Shown: piece by piece, positions 12,194-25,319 of the stretch | How the letters are laid out: the number at the start of each line of letters is the position of its first letter | How positions within the stretch are numbered: the stretch's first letter is position 1 | Source of the DNA: Setophaga petechia | Lineage: Eukaryota; Chordata; Aves; Passeriformes; Parulidae | Reading direction: 5' to 3' | DNA length: 64,000 bases | Assembly (NCBI GenBank): GCA_024362935.1 | Contig: JANCRA010000008.1 | Coordinates: forward strand, 34,256,557 to 34,320,556 | The notes under the pieces: model-generated | Seen by the model: only the letters and a program-made list of their open reading frames with translations | What the model was told of the DNA's origin: nothing | The model's database searches: none | Position numbers and translations under genes: made by a program

Positions 12194-15100
12194 AAAATCA
12201 TTGGATGACCTTGACCAAGGTCCTATGAGTATAAAAAAATTGGAAGATGATGTCTTTGGAATAAGTAATTTGAGGATTAAATACTGCACAGAAAATGTTT
12301 TGGGTTTTTTTTTTTTTAATTAGGTGTCATGTAAGTACAAATATTATGTTTTTATTTGCGTGTGTATATTCCATTTTCTAGGCTCACTGTGTGAAAACAT
12401 GCTTGCTGATATAAATGGAGACCTGGACTCCAGCTGGGTTGTTTCTGGATTTTAGCTGTTCAGACAGAGTTTCCCTCCACAGTCATTCTCCGTGTGCTGG
12501 TGACAGTGAGGTGAGGGACTGTAGAGCAAACAGAATTCTAATGGCATTTAGAATTAAAGCAAAGTAACATCAAGCAGTCAGGAGCTGCCAGGTCAGCCAC
12601 ATTTCTAAAACAGAACTTGAAAAAGATAAATTTAAAGCAGTGGAATTTAAGCATATATGTATGTGCTGCAATTTGGAAATTACTCAGGAACTGCCATGTA
12701 GCCCAGGAACTAAGATGTCCAATTAACTACTGCTGCAGAAATGATTCAGAATTCAGTGTAAGCATTCAAAAATGGTTTTTTGTATGCTTATCTGAAGCAT
12801 CACTGAAGTATCTAGCTCTTTGCATTTTACAAAGGTAGTATTGAGTTTCCTTGCAAATTTTGGAGTTTTTTCCTCTTCATGCAGAGACAATTTTTTTTTA
12901 ATGAAGGCATGATTAGACTTAGTAAACATTAACATTTTGCTTGTCAGCTTTATGTCCAGGGCAGAACTCTACCATATATATTCACCTCTATGGAAGGTGT
13001 GCATCTTTTGCTGTCTGACATTTATTCCTTGCCCTTTTGTAACTTTCTATGTCAGCTATATGTTATTTTCAGGAACTTTTTACTTATCATATTTATTTTT
13101 AACTTATCAAGAACTATCTCTTGATCTTCACATGCAGGAAGCCTAAAGATACACTCTGACATAACACTTGCAAGGATTTAAAATTGCAGGGTAGAACAAA
13201 TGTAGGTTAAAAAGTACCCTTTGTAGATAACAGAAGCATCAGACATAATTCTTGAAGTAAATATGGTAAAAGATGCTACAATTAAAAAGGCACTGAAAAT
13301 GCCAGACACCAGCCCTATCCTCTGGTTTGTGGTTTGTTCACAGTCCTCTAGGGCAAACTTGCTGGTTATTTTATTCTCTTTTTAGTGGCAGCCCCTCTAG
13401 TCATCTCTTTCTAATCAAAGTCTAATTGAAATTTAATTCATCCAGGTAGGTGTCATTAAAATGAATTAATTAATCTCTTTGAATGCCAGGAAATTAAAAT
13501 AAATTACAATATTGTTATTTTCTATGAAAAAAAAATCTATTTCATCCATAGTGAGACTGCAATTGCAGTCACAATCTGCTGTTTACATGCTGGTATATGT
13601 ATTTACACACACAACATATGTGAACATGCACACATACACATTCAGAACTGGAAGCAATAACTAATTTTCTTGCAAATGGAAATGTCTGTCTGATGTATGC
13701 ATAGGTAAAGGCAAAAACTGAGAACCATTATTTGTTTGCTTCCTTGCTTCTATATATTTTCTTTCTGGCTTACATTCATCTTTAAAATGTGTGAATACTA
13801 GATGATGGAAAAGGTCCATTCCAGTATTCCCTATCTGACATTGGCAGAAAACAGATTCTTGGGAAGGAACCTATGCTGGAGTCATCTGATCAGAGCTGCT
13901 CCAAGTATCTCCCAGCAATAATCTCTGATGGACACAAACAGTGGGTATTAAAGCTAGAATTTTTGAAACAAGATTTTGGAGCCAAGGGAAAAATAAATCA
14001 TATTTCATCTTCTCCTGCTACAGTATTACAACCTTTTAGCTGCAGCAAGAAAGTGCTACCATTAGCAGTAGTTCCAGAATATTTTATATTGCAAACTGAC
14101 ATAAGACCGGTGAATCTGAGAGATATGGATTGCATTAGCAAATTTTGCCATTTTTTCTAGTTGCAAAATTAGTCTTCATGTACTGTCAAAGGCTAGAAAG
14201 CTCTACTCTGAAATTCTATGGGAGTATATCCTTTTGCTAAATCTAAGAAAGTAAATCCTACTCTAGTGGAATCAAGCTGAATGAACTTTATTGATTTTGA
14301 GAGGGCTAACCTATTTTGGACATTGAAATATAGTTAGTAATTTTACTCTGTATTTTATGAGAAAATTTTTAGCAGAAAGTTAGCAAATATTTTGCCTATA
14401 AATATAATTTAAGAATGTATTTCTTTTTGGAGAAACATCTCTTGTCTTCAATCAGATTGGAGGTAAAATTTTACTTTTTTTTCTGAATTCATTATTAATT
14501 ATAGGAATTCCAAATTGAAATCAATAATAAAGTCTCAGTGGGGCAGTAGCAGAGTATGAAAGTTTTACTTTCTTGATTGTATATACAAGTTTGATGAACT
14601 TAAATTTTGCAATATATCAGTGTAAAAGAAAAGCATGATTTAAATTTTGCAAAACGTAGATCATTGTAAAATCTGTAAAATGTGGGGAAATTGCATTAAC
14701 AGACTTAATGGTAAGAACACGTTTGAAGTTTTTGCAGCACAATCAAATCTAATACTGCAGATATATGAGTTAATATTTTACACATAATACAGACTTATTG
14801 TTTCCTGGCACTGGTTTTTCTTGATGTATAAATATGTAAATGCATGTTTAAGAATGTCTGAATTCCAGTCTTCAATAAAAAAAACCAAAAGCAAGATAGC
14901 TTTGACCATATGAGAAACCCATCTTGCCTACCAAAATATATAAACATCTTCTGGTTATACTCTGTCTCATAAAACACTTTTTCGTTTTCATTTAGAATGA
15001 ATGGTGCTGAAAGTAAGCTTAGGAATGGACTTTAAAGTGGACAGTTGTAGAGTTTGCTGATGATTTAGGCAGAGATATTGCTTGATTTCTTTTAAAATCT

Positions 15101-15960
15101 TTTTTTCCTTGAATTTGAAGCTTGTGTTCATGGGTTGGCATGTAAAAAATGGTTACTAGTCCTTGGTCTACTACTGTGTTAGGTACCCATGTTAGAAATC
15201 AAATGTCCTCCTGCTAATTATATGTTTCAATCTATTTAATAAATAAAAAAATATTTTCCTATTATCTTACTTTAAATTCAGTCCTAACTTTCCTTCAAAA
15301 ATTGTAATCAAAATAGACAGGATTATTAAATGGTGCATATGCAGATGGGCTTTGTAACATCAAAGTAAAACACACACAGATATTACTTAGCTTTACTTTA
15401 ATCTGTTCCTAATGAATAAAAAAAAAGAAAAAGAAAAAAAGTTGTCTTTCAAAAAATATTTAAATATTGAAACACAGTTAGGAAGCATTGTTAATCATTG
15501 AAACATTATTAGGATAATAATATGGAAAAGGTAAAAGGAAGCACTTTTTTGTTAAAAAAGTCAGGATTTCAGATGTCCTGGTTGTTTCCTCAGAACTCAT
15601 GTTAGCTTTGTAATCTGGAATGATTTTCACAGGAACTTATCAGACAAGAAATCTTTCTTCAGGTAATAACCAGGTTACAGAGATTGGAAGTACTTGGTTT
15701 AAGTTCTAGATGCAATGGACAAGATCTTACATGTTTCCTAATGGAAATTGTCTAATGCTGTATATTATAGGTCAATCTGATTTAACACACCAGTGAGTGA
15801 AGGGGATAAGCACAAACTTTTAAGAACCTATGGTGCTTTCAAATTTTATTTGCAAATGCACTATATTTATATCCATGTATGCTGATATTAAATGTGGAAT
15901 AGCCAAATTTGTGTAATCCCTAGGTTTTTATTCATTGCAAAGAAGGATGTTTTACTTCAA
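12194..15960. other. Unique AT-rich non-coding sequence
   Basis: No repeat or gene recognised. T-run at about 12307-12319. The block at 12380-12600 is a little GC-richer and carries the 14-mer AATTAAAGCAAAGT also present at 7193-7206. Open frames at 12617-12838, 12937-13146, 13873-14160 and 14795-14977 are 60-95 codons long with no recognised motif. Confidence 0.55.
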
Positions 15961-16040
15961 ATTAGATTACACTTGCCCCAAGTTACATAGTGGGTTGTGA
16001 AAGAGGCAAGGAAAAAATTATTTTCTGTGTACTACTTCCT
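15961..16040 (+). repeat. Possible MIR-like SINE core fragment
   Basis: The string ACACTTGCCCCAAGTTACAT followed by AGTGGGTTGTGAAAGAGGCA resembles the MIR core (CTTGCCCAAGGTCACACAG...GTGGCAGAG). The match is short and diverged and no flanking A/B boxes or LINE-type tail are seen. An ancient CORE-SINE relic is possible, but chance similarity is not excluded. Confidence 0.3.
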
Positions 16041-16589
16041 TGTGGCTACAAACTGATTTTGTTGTTTGATTAGCTCTTTATAATCCTTTGTGTCATTGTA
16101 CAGTATAGTTTCTGGGCTTCATTATTCCATGTCTATGCTCAGATGTAAATTCACAAAGGAGGAAAAAAGATGGTACTTAATAAAGGACTTACAAATAGCA
16201 CTATTTTAAGTGTAAGTACCCACTGAGAAAACTCTTAATCAGTATTTCTTGTTCTGCATTTGCCACAATGTAAATGTGACCAGTAAAACTAGGACATTTG
16301 CCAAAGTTTCATCTTAGCCTTAGAAAAAATGTGAGCCATAATATTTCTGCTTAAAATATCATTTGCTATTCCCTGCCCTGAAATGTTCTTTCTGCTTCCA
16401 TGCAGCTGTGTGCTTTAATACATCATACTGTTTGGTCATGTTGCACAAAGTCTTTCCCCTGTGCAGAAGAAATTTTTCAGACTGTTCCATTCAAGCCTGT
16501 ATTCATGTTCTTCAAATACTTTAGCAGCTGCTGGTTCTATGTCCAATAAACACAAGAAGGGCTGTTACCACTTTTTTTGGTTTTTGTTG

Positions 16590-16630
16590 TTTTTTTTTTT
16601 TTTTTTTTTTTTTGGTGGGGGGTGGGGGAG
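16590..16630 (+). repeat. T24 run followed by G-rich run
   Basis: Twenty-four consecutive T are followed directly by GGTGGGGGGTGGGGGAG. On the minus strand this is a C-rich run followed by A24, which could be the tail of a retrotransposed copy. I recognise no body for such an element on either side. Confidence 0.8.
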
Positions 16631-19164
16631 ATCAAAGTGACATAATTATTACTTTCAAGTTTCTTTTGGGAACTCAGTTCTGTGAACTTCTCACTTGTCC
16701 TTAAACTGAGTCAATAGTCCGCTGCAGTTCACCTGCATTCAAAAACAGCAGCAGCTCTTGCCTCAGGGGCCCTTATGGACAGGGGCCCATGGGGTATTGG
16801 CTGCTGCTTCCCATTGCTCTTAAACGAGAGGCAGCTCACCAAGTATCTGTAGTCACATGGGGTAGCTTGGAACAGGTTTCATTTCAGTTTGGAACTTCAC
16901 CAAATGAGATGCAAATATCAAAAAAAAAAATTGCAAAATAATTTAAAAGTTGAAACAAGGTACAGGGCAGAGATTTTCCTTTGAGGGAGAGAGAACAAGC
17001 TGTTTCTGCTGCTGCTAAAGGAAAATGCCTGTTCAAAAATAGTATTTTTGTTTGTTCTGTCTCATTTACCTCTTTCATCAAATGCCTTTGTGATATCAGA
17101 CTGTGTTTGCATGCTTGCCATGCATAGAGTGTGACTGAACTGCTATTACTCTGTTTTAGTAGCCTCACAGTGGTTTACCTTCTGTTCATCTCCTTCTATT
17201 CTCACTGCTTGGAATTTGCTACATTATTTCTCAGGCAGTCAAAAAAGTCCTTTACCTGGATTGATCTAAAAGGGTAAATGTTTATTTCCCGGGCAGTTTC
17301 CCCTCACTCCAGCCCTGAAAAGCACAAATAACTCCTCAATGTGATATTTAAAAATTTGTTGTCACTATGGTTACTTTAAGATTTCTTTTTCACTTGACAC
17401 TGTAGGTGTTAAAGTAAGATTAAAAAAACCAAAACAAAACCCTTTTACCCCGACTAGCTTTATGCTCTGTTTTTGATCTTTTAGAATTATTGAAGTTATA
17501 GGTCTCTGACCCTAGTATCTAAGCCTGTTTCAGTGAAAGATACTACTGAGTAAGATTTTTTGTAATATGAACATAGCTGGCTTTAATTAAATTGGTAATG
17601 ATAATTCTATTCAATTCTCTTATCATAATGTTTGCCAATAAAATTATATTCCCTGTTATTTTTTTTAAATATTTTGTCCAAGGCCATTTTTAAAGATTTT
17701 GTTCAGGTGTCCTGTCCATAATATTTTTTTTCTTTTTTTTAATAACAGACTATACTTTACTTCTGATGTTGCAATTTTTTGTTGTATTGCAACAAGAGAA
17801 TGCAGGGTGAAGGTACTGGAGTGATGAGATTTCCACCACTGCCTTATAAGACTGCTCTGTAGCTGAATGTATTTCAAGGCTAGGAAATTATACATTTCTT
17901 TGTTGTTCCCCTTTTATTGTATTTATGCCCCCTTGGATGACTTTAAGTCATTTTTCTCGTGGCTTTATATTTATACTTTTCAAAGTTTTCTCTCTCTGAC
18001 ATACATTAGGCAGGATATATAAAATTTCTGCCCTACTCTGATCTACCTTCCTCAAAGGTGAGATTTTATAGAATCTGTTTGGGTTTTTCTATTCTGAATT
18101 CTTTACATTTTGTAAATTTTGAGATGCCCACGGCTCAACATTGTGGGGCAAAGTCACAACTCTGGCATTAAAGTAGGTCTTAATACATATCTGGTCTATG
18201 ATGGATGAACCTCTGTTTGCACCTAAAATCATATTAAAGTTATTTTTGCTTTTCTTTTTGCTGGCATAGTCTTTGAAATACAGATGACTTCCTATTAACT
18301 GTTACCTCAAGAATTTTATAGCACTTTTGCTTTTTGTATACTTCTGTATTCCAAAATTATTTTCTCCTTACTGTCACAGGTTTGAACTTTTCCTGGTATC
18401 CTCTTCCCTTTTTTTCTCCTTTTTTCCACTTTTTTCCTCCTTTTTCTTTACCCCATCTATCCTCTTCCTGCCAAATAAGTCCCCAAAAGAGGAAAACAGT
18501 CAGTTTTTCAGCATGGTAACAGCAATTAGTGTGAAGCAGAGATAGACTGCAAGTTTTCAGCCTAGCCTGGCCTAAAACACTTGTTTGTCTCTATTTGTAT
18601 CTAGTCTCCTAAGGCAAGGAAGCAAAAAAGTATTATATTAACTTTTCCAGACCCATATCCATAAAATAAAACCCCTAAAGCTTTAGTACTTGTTGGCAGA
18701 CTTATGTGACTGTTGGTATTTTCTGAGAGACAGTGGAGCTCTCCTGAATTTATCACCACCTCTGTAGGAGCACACTGAAGCAGGAGCACAAGAGGATCAT
18801 GGTGTAGAGCTGGATTCCCAAAGTAACTGCCTGTACTGTAACCCTTGTCACCTGAAGACCCTCTTGTTGACCCTCAATAGCACTCACAAATGCCAGCATG
18901 AAACCTGTCCCAGGCACCCTTATAGAAGGGATTGTAACTTCCTTGTGCACAAAGTCTGGTGGGAAAGGAGGAGATGGGGAGCTTCCTTCTTTCACCACAA
19001 AGGCATTTCATCATATTTATCTCTCCTTTCATTCTGGATATTGATTTTTTGTTTCAGGAGCTGAATGCCAAACAGCTACCAACTGAGGCACCAGCTTGTG
19101 GATTCATAAAGCTAACCTCAGATGTTGAAGTTATTTTTCTATTAGGAAATCATTTTTCAAAAAC

Positions 19165-19186
19165 TTTTCCTTTTGGAAAAGGAAAA
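19165..19186. repeat. 10-bp palindrome with 2-base spacer
   Basis: TTTTCCTTTT (19165-19174), a GG spacer, then AAAAGGAAAA (19177-19186): a perfect inverted repeat. A further partial copy of the left arm, GTTTTCCTTTTGGG, begins six bases later. Confidence 0.7.
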
Positions 19187-20262
19187 CTTAGGTTTTCCTT
19201 TTGGGTTCAAGGGTTCAAGTATATGTTAAGAATCCAGTAGAATTTGACATGAGATTAGGCCTACTGCTGCCTGTCATGATGGCTTTACTAATTCTTTATA
19301 ATTTCTTGTTGATAATGTTCATGCAAAACAAAGATGCATCTGTTCTTGCCCCTACCATCTGCAGGAAGAGTTATGGCATTATATCAAATACTTCTCTGGA
19401 CACCCACTACAGCAGAACCTCAACTACCCTTTCATACGATGCTCTTGTAAATTAATTGAAAATTATCTTTGCTTTAATAGTAATCTTCTTACTATTTACA
19501 TATTTCCTTCATTGCTAGTTTTTCTATTTTTAACAGACAAAGCCCAAAATTTGAAGGACATTCTTCGCCCTCTTTTATAGCACATACAGTCAAAACAGCA
19601 AGTTGCAGAAATGGCATCTAGGTTTTTACAGGTGATTTCATGTGTACATGTAAGTGTGTGCTGATTTATACAAAGTTTTAATTGTAGAACAAATGCACTT
19701 TACAACAGTCAATAATGTGATTTAGTACCTGCATGCAGAAACATAAGAAGTAACTGCAATGTGATAGCACTATAAATTATGTATACTCTCAATAGTCAAT
19801 ACTTGATTAAAAAAATGCTTATTATTCAATAAAATGATTGTATAACTGACTTAGGGGTTTTTTTCCATTTAGAGATAAATTCTGCCATTAGTTGCACATG
19901 CTTCTAAAATTTCTTTCTGTTCTCTTAGAAGTTTATCATACATGGATAATTTTGATGACCTAATTTCTGCCTAGTATTTTTAAATTTTTCCTCCTGTGCT
20001 GATAATCTTAATTGGCACTGCCAATTTTGTGTCATTTTCTCCTCTGTTCTGCACTTATTACATAGGTTTTATTTTGCTTCTGATGTCTGAGCAATTCCTT
20101 TAGGAGCCAATGCAAGATCAAGTACAATAAGCAGATGGGTTGTGGTATTTTCTGCTTTGAAAACTATGTTTAATTTTTGATAGGAAAAAGACAAAAACAA
20201 CTAAAATGCAGACTAGTCAAGATCATATCTCCAGATCATCCAACATCAGGTTTCAACATTAG

Positions 20263-20284
20263 CCTTTCCTCTAAAGAGGAAAGG
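20263..20284. repeat. 10-bp palindrome with 2-base spacer
   Basis: CCTTTCCTCT (20263-20272), AA, AGAGGAAAGG (20275-20284): perfect arms in otherwise unique sequence about 200 bases upstream of the CR1 at 20496. Confidence 0.7.
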
Positions 20285-20495
20285 GATTAATTTTCTTGAT
20301 GGTCAAAGGTTTCAGACATCCCTGGCAAATAGCACAGGACTGGTAGGATATGTCCTGGACTATCAGCAGATTTTTGGTTGAAAGATTGATAAAAGATGAG
20401 AGAGGTAGTCTTTTCATCTGAAAATTATCATAGGTGGCTTCATACAAATATGATTGTAAGCTTCATATAAGTTTCAAGTGACTTTCCTTTTATTT

Positions 20496-20951
20496 AGCCA
20501 CACCTGGAATTCTGGATCCAGTTTTGAGGTACAAAGCACAAGAGAGAGTCCAAAAAAGGATCACTATGATGATTTAAGGGCATCTCTCTCCTTAGTTGAG
20601 AGTGCTGGGATGGTTCATCCTGGAGATCTCAGCAAGCTCTCAGTAATGTGAACAAACAACTGAAGGGAGCCTGCAAAGAACATCCCGACATTGTTCACAG
20701 GGATTGGAGGTAATGGGCAGGAAGTAAAACACAGCATCTTCTGTCTGAATATTTGGAAGCAGCTTTTAGCTGTGAGGGTGACTGAGCGCTGGAAAAGATT
20801 GCTCAGAAATATTGTGGTCCTTTTCTGGAAATATTCAGAAGCAGTGTGGACATAGTTCCATCAACCTGGTGAAAGTGGTCCTGCTTCAGCAGCGCAATTG
20901 GACCAGATGATCTCCCAAAGGTCCCTTCCCACCTAAACCTGTACTTCTGTG
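20496..20951 (+). mobile_element. CR1 LINE fragment, old
   Basis: A diverged CR1 3' part. The order is as in CR1: CCACACCTGGAATTCTGGAT, GAGAGTCCAAAAAAGGATCA, GGGCAGGAAGTAAAACACAG, TTAGCTGTGAGGGTGACTGA, GAGCGCTGGAAAAGATTGCTC, GACCAGATGATCTCCCAAAG, and it ends GTACTTCTGTG. It has many substitutions and indels and no usable frame remains. Confidence 0.85.
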
Positions 20952-22626
20952 TTTATTTTTTGCCTTGTACAAAGGCAGTGAGTCTGACAATAAATATGGT
21001 GAAGTCACTTTATCAAAATATGCATATTTAAAAAATAAATTTCAAATGCATTCCAAAATTTTGTAAATCTTGCAGATTTTTAGCTTGTACTAAATTATCA
21101 TCAAGTTCTAAATTAGGCATCTACTTTAAATAAGTTGCTTAGTCTCTCACCTAAGAAGAATGGAGAGAAATGAACATTGTCAGAGGATGACTCAAATATG
21201 TTTTTGTAGAATATATTGAATTGCTTTCTGGAAGTGTTTACCCTGAATAACCATACAGAGAAAGTAGAAGGCAAACTTAATCAAAGATGAATGGAACAGC
21301 ATATATTTGGAGAAATTGTGATTATAATTCATTTGCTTTACTAGGATTTTTTTTTTAAATTTATCTAGCTTCTTGGCCTTTTGGAAATAGGAATACTGTA
21401 TTTGGAAAAAAATCTCCAATCCATTGTGTCATGCACTCCAATACCCTTTTCGTAATATTCTTGATTTTCATTACAACTAAAAACCATAAAATAACCTGGC
21501 TGTGTATTGGTCATAGCTGAATTTCTCACTGTTGAATGCAATTGGCATAACCAGCTTCTATCTTCTCATTATAACCATTATATAATTTGTATCATTACCT
21601 GTAAACAATTTTTTTCATGGTCCTAGGGATGTGTCACTTAATTTTCCATGTCAGAACTGGCTGAGATTGAATCTGACCATCTGTACAACTTCCTTTTTCT
21701 TCTGTGGCTCTTTGAGTTAGTGGAGGAGTACATGGCATTTTGCCAGTGAGTCCTAGAGCAATAGTTTCAAAACTGAGTAGCTGATCAGAGTGGGGCAAAG
21801 CAGAAGTGGTTATTATGAGGGCTGAAGAGTGAAATGAAGGGGTCAGTTCTCTCTCTAGGCATCCCTAGGAGGAGTGGTGGTGTAACCAAGATTTTAACTG
21901 CACTTCTTGAGGGTACCCATCAGGTGTTTCATCTCTCTGCTTTATCTCATCCTCAGCAGTTCTCAGGACTGGTTATTAAACTGTAAGGCATCTCTGACTG
22001 TGCTGTCTTCACTGTGCTACCATTAATATAGAAAATAATAATATTTTCCAATCCTCCTTGGTATTTGCTGTTTATCACTGCAAGCAACTAGTTTAGTCTG
22101 TCATCACAGCAAATTTTTGAATTAAAGGCTCAGATATAGGTATCATATTACATATTATCATATTACTCAAACGATAACATTGCTGTCATTCAGCATCTAA
22201 TTCTGGCTGTAACTTAAGTTACCTTAACTTGGATTTTAATTCCTTATTCTTCAGTCAGCAATGTATTTTTCAAGATATGCAACAGGCAACTGGTCCGAAA
22301 TAGGCAGCTGACCTATTTTCTGTCAATCCAAGTACGTATTTCAGCATTCAGAGAATTACACCTCACTAGGTACTATCCAGTTTAAGACTGCAGTAGAAAT
22401 AAAAAAATTGCCTTGAAATACTTTGTTCTTGTGGACATTTACAGGTTAGGGCAATAATGATGTAAGTATATAATATAGCTGAAAGAAAAACCTCAAAAAA
22501 TATATAAGTTCTATGTAGAGTTGAATAGAATCACATTCCAGCAAACAGAATGGAAATGATAACTCCTCAAGCCCTACAAGGGTGCTATAGGTTAGTAATT
22601 TTCCTATTTATTTAAGAGGACAGATG
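20952..22626. other. Unique AT-rich non-coding sequence
   Basis: Nothing recognised. One 75-codon lysine/phenylalanine-rich minus-strand open frame (21192-21419) reflects the AT-rich composition. Confidence 0.6.
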
Positions 22627-22667
22627 AAGGATTAAAAATACACACACCATGTGTATTTTTAATCCTT
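22627..22667. repeat. Perfect 17-bp inverted repeat (hairpin), 7-base loop
   Basis: The left arm AAGGATTAAAAATACAC (22627-22643) and right arm GTGTATTTTTAATCCTT (22651-22667) are exact reverse complements, separated by ACACCAT. The stem is too short for a usual pre-miRNA, and the flanks (GACAGATG and ATGCAAGT) do not extend the pairing. Confidence 0.9.
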
Positions 22668-23181
22668 ATGCAAGTCTTGTTTTAATTCCATCCTTTATTT
22701 CCAAACAGACTATCCTGTAAATTAGAAATGTTCATATTTGTGAAATAAGTTTTATACTGCAGGAGGAATTATATTTCTTGGAGGAATACCAAATAACCTG
22801 TATTTCTTCTGTAGGTGCATGATGATTATCTCTCCTTGAAGCTCAAGACCACAAACTCTGCCTCAGAATGCAGGATGAGATGCAAAAACTGCCTGATGAA
22901 TTCATAAAGATACAAGGCATTGAAGAAGGACAGGAACAGAGAAGAATCTATGGCAAGAGGATTTGGAATGATAGAAAAAATCCAGAAGAGATACTGGCCA
23001 TGCATTCTGTCCCAATCAGAGCATTGATCTTCTCTGTCCATCTACAGCTCCAAAATCTCAGCAGGCACAGCTGATGACCCCACACCAGGGGCTGCCTCTC
23101 TTCAAGGATGGGCCTTGTCACATCAGCTGTTTTTTGGCTTTCTACAAAACTCTTGAGTGCTTTTCTAAGTTATCTGTCTGA
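22668..23181. other. Unique sequence with two small antisense open frames
   Basis: The frames at 22868-23074 (plus, 68 codons, charged) and 22826-23041 (minus) cover the same DNA. Neither is recognised. The plus frame is preceded by TATTTCTTCTGTAG, which is acceptor-like, but no matching gene context is visible. Confidence 0.45.
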
Positions 23182-23248
23182 CCCATGTCAGGGATGATAG
23201 ACTAAATGACATCTGAAGGAGTTTTTCAGCACGTATCAATCTATGATT
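23182..23248 (+). mobile_element. Old CR1 3' tail fragment
   Basis: GATAGACTAAATGACATCTG, then AAGGAGTTTTTCAGCACGTA and CTATGATT, match the CR1 3' end pattern 'gactagatgatctctgaaggt-cccttccag...ctatgatt'. Highly diverged, with no coding part left. Confidence 0.65.
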
Positions 23249-24197
23249 AGGTTTCTGTGAACTAGCCACTTTTCCACCAGCACTTTACTGGCATATTTTG
23301 AAGTGCCTTGAGTTTTCCAGAGCTCTGGCAACGGCGGTAGCAGAACATTCTCTCTCAGTTGCTATGCAATAGACATGAGGCAAAATACAGACAGACCAAT
23401 AAAGTTTCCTCTGGTTTCATTTTAAACTTTGATTTCACGGTTCCCTCTTTTTCCATATTAAATCTAGCATATTGGTATCTAACATGAAAAATTTGTTTAC
23501 TTCCTTTTGGTTGTTGGAAGGTCTTATTTTTCTCTTCTCAACTTTTCTCCCTATTTATATTAATGATCTTAGTAAAACTGTTTTGTTTAAGTCTTTTCTG
23601 CTGCCCACTCTATTTTGATGAAATGAGAAATTACAGATATACCAAAAATATCTTACAAGCACAAGGAAACAGCAAGAAAATACCACAGTACAGTAGTGTG
23701 GTATGCCATGGTGTCAGATGAGCAATCAGAGACCGTTGCACTTCATTATGCAATTGCTTGAGCAAAGAAATCCTCTCTCACATAATGCAATCCATAAAAC
23801 TGACCAAGCAGAATTATACACCTTGCCATAGCTAGAAATCCTCCAAGTAAATGAAATGAAAATGAGAAGTCCTAGGTAAGTCAGCTACTTTGGGTGTCCA
23901 GAACAACCAATATTTTATAAAAGACACGATGTGCCTCATCTGAGATCATATGTTGGGTTGCTTAGTGATCTTGTATTCTTGGATCCAAGGATTCTGCAGC
24001 ATTTGAATGCTCCTGTGCATTGACACTTGAAACATCCAGAGGACACAGATGCAACAGATCAGCTAGACAGATCCTTAGTAAAAAGGCTACCTGAGAAAGC
24101 TGGAAGTGATAAGAAGTCTTAACATTACACAACAATTTATGAAAGTAAAGAATGGTTTTAGATAACCTGAGTTAGACTGTTAAAATAATAATAAAAA

Positions 24198-24200
<3 letters not shown>
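23249..24200. other. Unique non-coding sequence
   Basis: Nothing recognised apart from a possible RFX-type site, GTTGCTATGCAAT (23358-23370), lying about 25 bases after GGCAACGGCGG, a rare CpG pair in this window. No coding frame is supported. Confidence 0.5.

Positions 24201-24248
<48 letters not shown>
24201..24248 (+). repeat. (AAT)16 microsatellite
   Basis: Sixteen uninterrupted AAT triplets, preceded by an A-rich imperfect stretch from 24183. A pure long tract suggests recent expansion and likely length polymorphism. Confidence 0.95.
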
Positions 24249-24250
<2 letters not shown>

Positions 24251-25319
24251 TAATAGTTCTTCATGATGGATGTAGGAATGGTAGGTGCACATGAAATTGT
24301 AATGAGCACACAGCAGTGCTGACATCTGCTTGGTCTGTAGTCCCTGCTAAAAAGCTTTTGTTAAGTCTGCGTCTGGTTAGAAAACCCTTTTTTTTTTTAA
24401 CAAAACAAAAGAATATTTATTAACCCACATAGAAAATATTCAGATAGAAAAGTAAAAACTAATAGATTTTTTAATCTCAGTTTTCCATAAACCTTGGTTT
24501 TTTTTCCTGGAACATAGCGTTAAATTTGGCTCTTTTAAGCCAACTGTGTTGTGGTCTGGAAGGTATAAAAGGCTTTTCTTTAGTGGCTGTTTGTCATGGA
24601 TGGAATTACTCACTTCACTTGTTAAGGCAGAAATAGCAATAAGTCTCTGGATATAAAACAGTAATATAAAAGAGTTTAATAGTAAATGGGACAGTGGTTT
24701 AGCAGCATTTAAGGACACAGTTAGACCAGTTCCTTTGCAGCCATGTCTTTTGAAGGAACTCAAAGGTTCCTCTCCTGTGGCAGTCATGTGTCAGGCAGCC
24801 CCTATGAACAGTCACATGCCTTGGTCCCAGGCTGCCCTTCCTCTCTCTCCTTACTCTGAAAAAGACCTGATACTTCCGTGAGCTTGGTGGTTACCAAAGA
24901 AGCCAATCCACTGCTCTTCTATGGGCACAGGATGTTTTGCAGTTGGTAACCACAATTTAATCATGCTAGAAGACTTTTTGATTTAACTCCAGAAAGTCAA
25001 ATGAAAGAATAGCCAGCAGGTAATGCGAACATTAATTAAAAAACTAATATAAGTTACTCTCATTCTCCACATCAACAATATAATTTAAAAGCATTGTGAA
25101 TGACTATAGACCCTCTGAGCACAGTAAGAGATCATGCATGGTTCTCTCATTTATTCCCCTGATCAGGAAGGAAAGCCATATGGCAATAATTTATTATAAT
25201 ATTACTACTACTACCACTCTTATTATTTATTTAAAAGTCTTGAGGGGAAGATGCATTTTATTTTGAAATTATTAAACTTCAGTATTATAATGAGATGTGA
25301 GGAAACCAAGCTTGTGGGT
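24249..25319. other. Unique sequence; possible but unproven old repeat at 24380-24990
   Basis: The block 24380-24990 is somewhat more complex than its flanks. It carries GGTATAAAAGGC on plus and GTTAATAAATATTC (an AATAAA-type signal) on minus, which prompted an LTR hypothesis. No terminal TG...CA pair or family match was recognised. The minus-strand open frame 24440-24787 (115 codons) has no known domain. Confidence 0.4.

Larger units (their letters stand above)
16041..20495. other. Mostly unique non-coding sequence
   Basis: Contains the T24/G-rich junction at 16590-16630 and two small palindromes (19165-19186, 20263-20284). A GC-richer patch at 16720-16860 repeats CAGGGGCCC twice 18 bases apart. 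Open frames at 16884-17168 and 18753-18998 (minus) and 18959-19240 (plus) have no recognised domains, and those around 18.75-19.24 kb overlap on opposite strands. Confidence 0.5.

Noticed and set aside
24380..24990. Possible LTR with TATA-like GGTATAAAAGGC and AATAAA on the other strand
   Set aside because: The two signals are on opposite strands, there is no terminal TG/CA pair or family match, and it is not strong enough to list as an element.
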